This document shows, in pieces, positions 1 to 6,073 of a DNA stretch of 6,073 nt; positions within the stretch are counted from its first letter, which is position 1, and every line of letters begins with the position of its first letter. The notes under the pieces are model-generated. The model did not search any database and was not told the DNA's origin. It saw only the letters and a list, made by a program, of their open reading frames with translations. A program made the translations under genes and the position numbers. The DNA is from Autumnicola lenta (GTDB taxonomy: Bacteria; Bacteroidota; Bacteroidia; Flavobacteriales; Flavobacteriaceae), in assembly GCF_031846515.1 (NCBI RefSeq), contig NZ_JAVRHO010000046.1, positions 1 to 6,073 of the forward strand, given 5' to 3'.

Positions 1-73
1 GGGAGTTCATTGAGAGTAGGTACTGGAGTAAGGAAACGGGAAGAAAAGCGATTAAAAATTTTCTTCAAAAAAG

Positions 74-106
74 TTTGCCGGAAAAGAAAAAAGCATTGTA
101 TATTTG
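74..106 (+). promoter_or_regulatory. rrn promoter P1 (Bacteroidetes sigma-A type)
   Basis: A TTTG at 74-77 (the -33 element) is followed after exactly 21 bases by TATATTTG at 99-106, a full match to the Bacteroidetes -7 consensus TAnnTTTG. Known Bacteroidetes promoters use about 17-23 bases between these elements. An A/T-tract region at 52-72 lies just upstream, where an UP-like element would sit. Transcription would start a few bases after 106. There is no E. coli-like TTGACA/TATAAT pair at this position. It is one of two homologous tandem promoters and should drive the whole rRNA operon. Confidence 0.85.
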
Positions 107-137
107 CAGCCGCTTTTGAGGCAAACAAAAAGGCGGA

Positions 138-148
138 GTTCTTATAAA
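138..148 (+). promoter_or_regulatory. boxA-like element after P1
   Basis: GTTCTTATAAA differs at two positions from the E. coli rrn boxA core GYTCTTTAAMA, the RNA site bound by NusB and S10 for antitermination. It lies about 30 bases after P1, in the early transcribed leader, and has a counterpart at the matching place after P2. It is the weakest of the series. Confidence 0.35.
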
Positions 149-199
149 AAGTGACGATTACAGCAGCTTAAAATTTTCTAAAAAACTTTTAAAATAAAA

Positions 200-232
200 T
201 TTGGAGGTTAAAGAAAAAGAGTTGTATATTTG
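200..232 (+). promoter_or_regulatory. rrn promoter P2 (Bacteroidetes sigma-A type)
   Basis: TTTG at 200-203, then 21 bases, then TATATTTG at 225-232: the same elements and spacing as P1. The 21 bases at 222-242 are identical to 96-116 in P1, covering the -7 element and the presumed start site (GCAGCCGC). The A/T tract at 168-185 resembles the one before P1, but an extra A/T-rich stretch of about 15 bases separates it from the -33 element. As the promoter nearer the 16S gene, it gives the shorter leader. Confidence 0.85.
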
Positions 233-255
233 CAGCCGCTTTGAGAATAAGCAAA

Positions 256-266
256 GTTCATTAAAA
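256..266 (+). promoter_or_regulatory. boxA-like element after P2
   Basis: GTTCATTAAAA differs from the boxA core GYTCTTTAAMA at one position. It lies about 24 bases after the P2 -7 element, so it would be transcribed almost at once. The same 11 bases recur at 2489-2499 between the two tRNAs. A role in Nus-factor antitermination is inferred from sequence and position only. Confidence 0.5.
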
Positions 267-303
267 GTACTGAAAACAGAGATCGCCGATAGGGGCAAAA
301 GAT

Positions 304-320
304 AAGGGTTCGACTCCCTG
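304..320 (+). pseudogene. tRNA T-arm-like fragment in the leader
   Basis: AAGGG, loop TTCGACT, then CCCTG has the T-arm layout: G53, TTCRANY loop, C61, with four of five stem pairs. Eleven bases (GGTTCGACTCC, 307-317) are identical to the T-arm of tRNA-Ala at 2664-2674. I cannot form a matching acceptor, D or anticodon arm upstream, so this is not a working tRNA. It may be a relic of a tRNA or chance similarity. Confidence 0.25.
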
Positions 321-359
321 GATTTCAACAACGAGAAGCTCTTTTGAGCACGAGGTTAT

Positions 360-378
360 CCTCACCCTTCGGGGGAGG
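360..378 (+). repeat. GC-rich hairpin repeat, leader copy
   Basis: CCTCACCC, loop TTC, GGGGGAGG forms a hairpin of seven pairs with one A-G mismatch. It closely resembles the spacer hairpin at 2735-2751. In both places the hairpin is followed by a GGAGGGGG tract and then GTTCATTGACATATTG. The element looks like a small REP-type palindromic repeat. A smaller hairpin, GCTC-TTTT-GAGC, lies just before it at 338-349. Confidence 0.6.
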
Positions 379-399
379 TGCCAAAGGCGGAGGGGGCAA

Positions 400-415
400 G
401 TTCATTGACATATTG
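400..415 (+). promoter_or_regulatory. boxA-like / processing element, leader copy
   Basis: GTTCATTGACATATTG occurs twice in the window, here and at 2765-2780, each time upstream of an rRNA gene. The first 11 bases match boxA (GYTCTTTAAMA) except at two positions. The last four bases begin the 5' strand of the 16S processing stem. In E. coli, boxA also lies just before the 16S stem and again in the 16S-23S spacer, so the positions agree well. Function is inferred. Confidence 0.6.
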
Positions 416-425
416 AATTGACAAG
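412..425 (+). other. 16S processing stem, 5' strand
   Basis: ATTGAATTGACAAG can pair with 2172-2185 on the far side of 16S: 14 consecutive pairs, one of them G-U (415 with 2182). Such long helices enclosing each rRNA are the standard RNase III cutting sites of bacterial rRNA precursors. The strand lies about 140 bases before the mature 5' end. Confidence 0.75.
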
Positions 426-427
426 AA

Positions 428-453
428 ATTTTATGGGAGTAATCCTGTAAAAT
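428..453 (+). other. Leader hairpin with GTAA tetraloop
   Basis: Bases 428-438 pair with 443-453 in an 11-pair stem containing two G-U pairs, closed by GTAA (439-442), a GNRA-class tetraloop. It lies just inside the 16S processing stem and probably helps the leader to fold locally. Confidence 0.6.
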
Positions 454-506
454 GAGTAGCAAAGAATTAAGACTAGAAGAGTCATCTTTTGAGCTTTATT
501 TTGTTT

Positions 507-522
507 TAACCTTTCGGGGTTA
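507..522 (+). other. Leader hairpin with TTCG tetraloop
   Basis: TAACC at 507-511 pairs with GGTTA at 518-522. An inner T-G pair (512/517) closes a TTCG loop (513-516). UUCG loops are very stable in RNA. It lies about 45 bases before 16S in the pre-16S leader. The rest of the leader up to 565 is A/T-rich with no further clear element. Confidence 0.55.
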
Positions 523-565
523 GAGTGAAGAAACTTTTAATAGTTGTTAAGATATATAAGAAACA

Positions 566-2085
<1,520 letters not shown>

Positions 2086-2095
2086 CTAGAGCAAG

Positions 2096-2115
2096 GCTTA
2101 TTACTTATAATAAGC
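2096..2115 (+). other. Hairpin just after 16S
   Basis: GCTTATTA, loop CTTA, TAATAAGC forms a perfect eight-pair stem starting about ten bases after the 16S 3' end. No T-run follows, so it is not a terminator. A role in shaping the pre-16S trailer is likely. Confidence 0.6.
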
Positions 2116-2139
2116 ATGCGCAATTGTTAAAGGGAAGTT

Positions 2140-2157
2140 CAAAAGGAAGTCCTTTTG
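2140..2157 (+). other. Hairpin before the 16S stem, followed by T6
   Basis: CAAAAGG, loop AAGT, CCTTTTG forms a seven-pair stem. A T6 run at 2165-2170 starts seven bases later. The spacing is too long and the stem too weak for a good intrinsic terminator, and termination here would cut off 23S. It mirrors the leader hairpin at 428-453 on the other side of the 16S processing stem. Confidence 0.5.
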
Positions 2158-2171
2158 GTCTTGATTTTTTG

Positions 2172-2185
2172 CTTGTCAATTTAAT
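2172..2185 (+). other. 16S processing stem, 3' strand
   Basis: CTTGTCAATTTAAT is the partner of leader bases 412-425, giving 14 pairs with one G-U. It lies about 87 bases after the mature 16S 3' end. Pairing would loop out pre-16S for RNase III-type cutting. Confidence 0.75.
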
Positions 2186-2192
2186 TATTAGT

Positions 2193-2260
2193 AGTTAAAA
2201 GTTAAAAAGTTGAAGGTTTAAAAGTTGTATAACTTTAAACATTTAGATTTTACAACTTTT
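2193..2260 (+). repeat. Heptad-phased AGTT palindrome
   Basis: AGTT recurs at 2193, 2200, 2208 and 2223, with GGTT at 2215, so the step is 7-8 bases. The reverse complement AACT follows at 2231 and 2254. Two alternative hairpins are possible: 2216-2226 with 2231-2240 (imperfect), or 2219-2229 with 2251-2261 (11 perfect pairs). Similar AGTT arrays occur at 2445-2462 and 5865-5939. It looks like a member of an A/T-rich interspersed palindromic repeat family. Confidence 0.55.
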
Positions 2261-2274
2261 ACACTATTAAGGAC

Positions 2275-2348
2275 AGTCTCATAGCTCAGCTGGTTAGAGC
2301 GCTACACTGATAATGTAGAGGTCGGCAGTTCGAGTCTGCCTGAGACTA
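2275..2348 (+). tRNA. ileT: tRNA-Ile (anticodon GAU)
   Basis: A full 74-base cloverleaf can be drawn. The acceptor stem AGTCTCA/TGAGACT has seven perfect pairs. T8 and A9 precede the D-stem GCTC/GAGC. The anticodon stem CTACA/TGTAG holds loop CTGATAA with anticodon GAT at 2309-2311. The T-arm is GGCAG, TTCGAGT, CTGCC, and the discriminator is A2348. CCA is not encoded (CTC follows), so it must be added by CCA-adding enzyme. It reads AUC and AUU codons and is co-transcribed with the rRNAs, as is usual for tRNA-Ile in the 16S-23S spacer. The gene symbol follows E. coli naming. Confidence 0.97.
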
Positions 2349-2419
2349 CTCGAAGAGTAGGCGCAGGGAGTGAGAAGTTTATCCCGAGCGAAGACGAGGG
2401 AAGTCTGCCTGAGACTACT
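2333..2419 (+). repeat. Duplicated tRNA-Ile 3' end (18-bp direct repeat)
   Basis: The 18 bases AGTCTGCCTGAGACTACT at 2333-2350 recur exactly at 2402-2419, offset 69 bases. The first copy runs from the T-loop through the discriminator of tRNA-Ile. The second is a detached copy with no tRNA upstream. Each copy is followed at once by its own hairpin (2346-2360 and 2421-2437). The 51 bases between the copies are not a recognisable element. The pattern is like a tiny insertion that rebuilt the tRNA 3' end. Confidence 0.8.
2346..2360 (+). other. Hairpin overlapping the tRNA-Ile 3' end
   Basis: CTACTC, loop GAA, GAGTAG forms a perfect six-pair stem. Its left arm begins with the last acceptor base and the discriminator of tRNA-Ile, so in the precursor it competes with the end of the acceptor stem. 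It could mark the site of tRNA 3' trimming. Confidence 0.5.
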
Positions 2420-2420
2420 A

Positions 2421-2437
2421 ATCGCGCAGAGCGCGAT
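2421..2437 (+). other. GC-rich hairpin after the duplicated tRNA end
   Basis: ATCGCGC, loop AGA, GCGCGAT forms a perfect seven-pair stem, adjoining the second copy of the tRNA-Ile 3' sequence. No T-run follows. It differs in sequence from the hairpin after the first copy, but its position relative to the repeat is similar. Confidence 0.55.
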
Positions 2438-2444
2438 AGTTATG

Positions 2445-2462
2445 AGTTAAAAGTTCTGAGTT
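2445..2462 (+). repeat. Heptad-phased AGTT array, single arm
   Basis: AGTT occurs at 2445, 2452 and 2459, exactly seven bases apart. No clear AACT arm follows. This is probably a partial member of the family seen at 2193-2260 and 5865-5939. Confidence 0.45.
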
Positions 2463-2488
2463 CAGGGTTTTTGCTCAAAGGCAAATAC

Positions 2489-2506
2489 GTTCATTAAAAT
2501 ATATTG
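2489..2506 (+). promoter_or_regulatory. boxA-like element between the two tRNAs
   Basis: GTTCATTAAAATATATTG shares its first 11 bases with the leader element at 256-266, one mismatch from the boxA core. It then ends in ATATTG, like the elements at 400 and 2765. A boxA in the 16S-23S spacer is expected from E. coli, where antitermination is renewed before 23S. Confidence 0.5.
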
Positions 2507-2533
2507 AAAGGAAATTTTAGAAGTTGGGTAACC

Positions 2534-2596
2534 CAGTTTGCAGTAAGCAGGAGCAGTTAGCAGTAATAAAGACTGCCATACTGAATACTGAGACTG
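2534..2596 (+). repeat. Heptad-phased CAGT/ACTG palindrome
   Basis: CAG(T) begins at 2534, 2541, 2548, 2554 and 2561, with steps of 6-7 bases. The reverse complement ACTG then begins at 2572, 2580, 2587 and 2593, with steps of 6-8. The two arms can pair in several registers. The layout is the same as the AGTT/AACT arrays but with a different core, which suggests related palindromic repeats. It fills the spacer before tRNA-Ala. Confidence 0.55.
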
Positions 2597-2611
2597 TCGA
2601 CTAAAAAAAAT

Positions 2612-2685
2612 GGGGGATTAGCTCAGCTGGCTAGAGCGCCTGCCTTGCACGCAGGAGGTCATCGGTTCGACTCCGATATTCTCCA
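2612..2685 (+). tRNA. alaT: tRNA-Ala (anticodon UGC)
   Basis: The cloverleaf is complete. The acceptor stem GGGGGAT/ATTCTCC has seven pairs, two of them G-U. T8 and A9 precede D-stem GCTC/GAGC. Anticodon stem CCTGC/GCAGG holds loop CTTGCAC with anticodon TGC at 2646-2648. The T-arm is ATCGG, TTCGACT, CCGAT, and the discriminator is A2685. Bases 2686-2688 read CCA, so the tail appears to be encoded, unlike in tRNA-Ile. It reads GCN alanine codons. The order Ile-Ala between 16S and 23S is common in bacteria. The gene symbol follows E. coli naming. Confidence 0.97.
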
Positions 2686-2688
2686 CCA

Positions 2689-2762
2689 TCCCCACCTAAC
2701 CTCCCCGAAGGGGAGGAACTAGTGGGAGCCCTCTCTCCCCCTTCGGGGGAGTTGGAGGGGGA
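2689..2762 (+). repeat. Inverted pair of GC-rich hairpin repeats
   Basis: The first hairpin is CCTCCCC, loop GAA, GGGGAGG (2700-2716). The second is CTCCCCC, loop TTC, GGGGGAG (2735-2751). The second is close to the reverse complement of the first, flanks included: TCCCC at 2689-2693 can pair with GGGGA at 2758-2762. The whole 74 bases can therefore fold as two hairpins on a common base. The run starts one base after tRNA-Ala CCA and ends just before the boxA-like element at 2765. Similar GC-rich palindromes are, from memory, common between genes in Bacteroidetes. Confidence 0.7.
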
Positions 2763-2764
2763 AC

Positions 2765-2780
2765 GTTCATTGACATATTG
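2765..2780 (+). promoter_or_regulatory. boxA-like / processing element before 23S
   Basis: This is an exact second copy of the 16-base leader element at 400-415. The first 11 bases are boxA-like with two mismatches. From 2770 onward it forms the outer part of the 23S processing stem with 5834-5844. A combined role in antitermination and precursor folding is inferred. Confidence 0.6.
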
Positions 2781-2794
2781 AGAAACAAAGAATA
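2770..2794 (+). other. 23S processing stem, 5' strand
   Basis: Bases 2770-2779 pair with 5835-5844 (10 pairs), 2780 makes G-U with 5834, and after a two-base bulge (5832-5833) bases 2781-2794 pair with 5818-5831 (14 pairs, one G-U). About 25 pairs enclose the whole 23S, which strongly indicates the RNase III-type pre-23S stem. Confidence 0.85.
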
Positions 2795-2805
2795 CGAGAA
2801 ACTAC

Positions 2806-2823
2806 AGTTATAGAGATATAACT
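2806..2823 (+). other. Pre-23S hairpin with GAGA tetraloop
   Basis: AGTTATA, loop GAGA, TATAACT forms a perfect seven-pair stem with a GNRA-class loop. It lies just inside the 23S processing stem, much as the GTAA hairpin at 428-453 lies inside the 16S stem. The rest of the spacer to 2901 is A/T-rich. It holds a ten-base direct repeat, GAGCAAATTA, at 2831-2840 and 2881-2890. Confidence 0.6.
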
Positions 2824-2901
2824 AAATTAAGAGCAAATTATATTAAGTATTGAACTAACTTGAAAGAGTTAAAGAGATACGAGCAAATTAGAAGGCAAAA
2901 G

Positions 2902-5735
<2,834 letters not shown>

Positions 5736-5740
5736 ACGCA

Positions 5741-5768
5741 TTCCCGGGAGAGATAACTTTCCCGGGAA
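5741..5768 (+). other. Strong hairpin just after 23S
   Basis: TTCCCGGG (5741-5748) pairs with CCCGGGAA (5761-5768). The stem extends inward by four more pairs including a G-U, leaving a four-base loop, ATAA (5753-5756). Each arm is itself nearly palindromic (TTCCCGGGA occurs at 5741-5749 and 5759-5767). No T-run follows, so it is more likely a processing or folding element than a terminator. Confidence 0.65.
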
Positions 5769-5817
5769 GCAACAGCCTCTAAAATGCAGATAATTGCTTT
5801 TATAAATAGTGTTCTTA

Positions 5818-5844
5818 TGTTCTTTGTTTCTTATAATATGTCAA
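5818..5844 (+). other. 23S processing stem, 3' strand
   Basis: This is the partner of 2770-2794, with about 25 pairs and a two-base bulge at 5832-5833. It lies about 83 bases after the mature 23S end and before 5S, so cutting here would also release the 5S precursor. Confidence 0.85.
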
Positions 5845-5851
5845 CTTATTA

Positions 5852-5864
5852 GTCCCTTTGGGAC
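5852..5864 (+). other. Small GC hairpin in the 23S-5S spacer
   Basis: GTCCC, loop TTT, GGGAC forms a perfect five-pair stem. It leads directly into the AGTT palindrome at 5865. It is too short, and lacks the T-tract, to be a terminator. Confidence 0.45.
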
Positions 5865-5939
5865 AGTTAAAAGTTGAAAGTTAAAAGGTGAGAAAGTAGC
5901 TTTACTTTTAAACTTTAAGAACTTTACAACATTTTAACT
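5865..5939 (+). repeat. Heptad-phased AGTT/AACT palindrome
   Basis: AGTT occurs at 5865, 5872 and 5879, exactly seven bases apart. The reverse complement AACT follows at 5911, 5920 and 5936. The outermost AGTTAAAA (5865-5872) and TTTTAACT (5932-5939) are perfect complements. This is the most complete member of the A/T-rich repeat family also seen at 2193-2260 and 2445-2462. It lies between the 23S stem and 5S. Confidence 0.6.
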
Positions 5940-5945
5940 CAAAGC

Positions 5946-6044
<99 letters not shown>

Positions 6045-6053
<9 letters not shown>

Positions 6054-6073
6054 TTTTTTGAAACCCTTCATCA
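6045..6073 (+). terminator. Possible terminator, cut by the window end
   Basis: A T6 run (6054-6059) begins two bases after 5S helix I, so the 5S stem plus T-run resembles a weak intrinsic terminator. The following AAACCCTTCATCA (6061-6073) could instead be the left arm of a true terminator hairpin whose right arm lies beyond the window. Neither reading can be settled here. Confidence 0.3.

Larger units (their letters stand above)
52..272 (+). repeat. Tandem duplication of the promoter unit
   Basis: Two diverged copies of one unit lie head to tail: A/T tract (52-72 and 168-185), -33 and -7 elements, an identical 21-base core (96-116 and 222-242, offset 126 bases), then a boxA-like GTTC element (138 and 256). 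The core is fully conserved while the flanks have drifted, which suggests selection on the core promoter. A further GTTCATTGAGA at 5-15 may be the end of a third unit cut by the window edge. Confidence 0.7.

Noticed and set aside
3..119. An open frame on the + strand from the window edge to TGA at 117-119, about 38 residues, lysine-rich
   Set aside because: It would run through the P1 promoter core, another frame of the same A-rich stretch is open as well, and the peptide resembles no family I know. Most likely chance, though the end of an upstream gene cannot be fully excluded.
2140..2170. Hairpin plus T6 as an intrinsic terminator within the operon
   Set aside because: The stem is mostly A-T at its outer end, the T-run begins seven bases after it, and stopping here would remove the tRNAs, 23S and 5S. 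A folding role near the 16S stem fits better.
2193..2596. The phased spacer repeats as a CRISPR array
   Set aside because: The repeat units are only four bases every seven, with no 25-40 base repeats or unique spacers. They are palindromic repeats.

Overview
The window is one complete ribosomal RNA operon on the + strand: two tandem promoters and a long leader, 16S rRNA, tRNA-Ile(GAU), tRNA-Ala(UGC), 23S rRNA, 5S rRNA and about 20 bases of trailer. I see no protein-coding gene. The open frames that exist lie inside the rRNAs or the A-rich leader, and none looks like a protein.

The organism is a member of the Bacteroidetes, very probably family Flavobacteriaceae. The 16S has the GGATCCAAGCGTTATCCGGA and GTGTAGCGGTGAAATGCATA blocks typical of flavobacteria. 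Its 3' end reads GGAACACCTCC. Both promoters match the Bacteroidetes sigma-A form (TTTG, 21 bases, TAnnTTTG) and not the E. coli form. I recognise this from memory of such sequences and cannot name a genus.

Layout. Bases 1-565 hold the promoters (74-106 and 200-232, built on a 126-bp tandem duplication), several boxA-like elements, a tRNA T-arm-like fragment, a GC-rich hairpin repeat and the 5' side of the 16S processing stem. 16S occupies about 566-2085. The spacer 2086-2901 carries the 3' side of the 16S stem, tRNA-Ile, a small duplication of the tRNA-Ile 3' end, heptad-phased palindromic repeats, tRNA-Ala, an inverted pair of GC-rich hairpin repeats and the 5' side of the 23S stem. 23S occupies about 2902-5735. 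The spacer 5736-5945 carries a strong hairpin, the 3' side of the 23S stem and another heptad-phased palindrome. 5S occupies about 5946-6053. The window ends in a T6 run and what may be the first half of a terminator.

The operon should be made as one transcript. Long-range helices 412-425/2172-2185 (14 pairs, enclosing 16S) and 2770-2794/5818-5844 (about 25 pairs, enclosing 23S) would bring the ends of each rRNA together for RNase III-type cutting. Both 5' strands start inside copies of the same 16-base element, GTTCATTGACATATTG, which also resembles boxA, so antitermination and processing signals appear to be interleaved. I found no evidence of a novel gene system. The notable material is in the spacers: duplicated promoter units, a hairpin-plus-boxA module present in both leader and spacer, duplicated tRNA 3' end sequence, and three kinds of palindromic repeat. 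The window fits the operon so tightly that it could be a collapsed multi-copy rrn contig, which is an inference.
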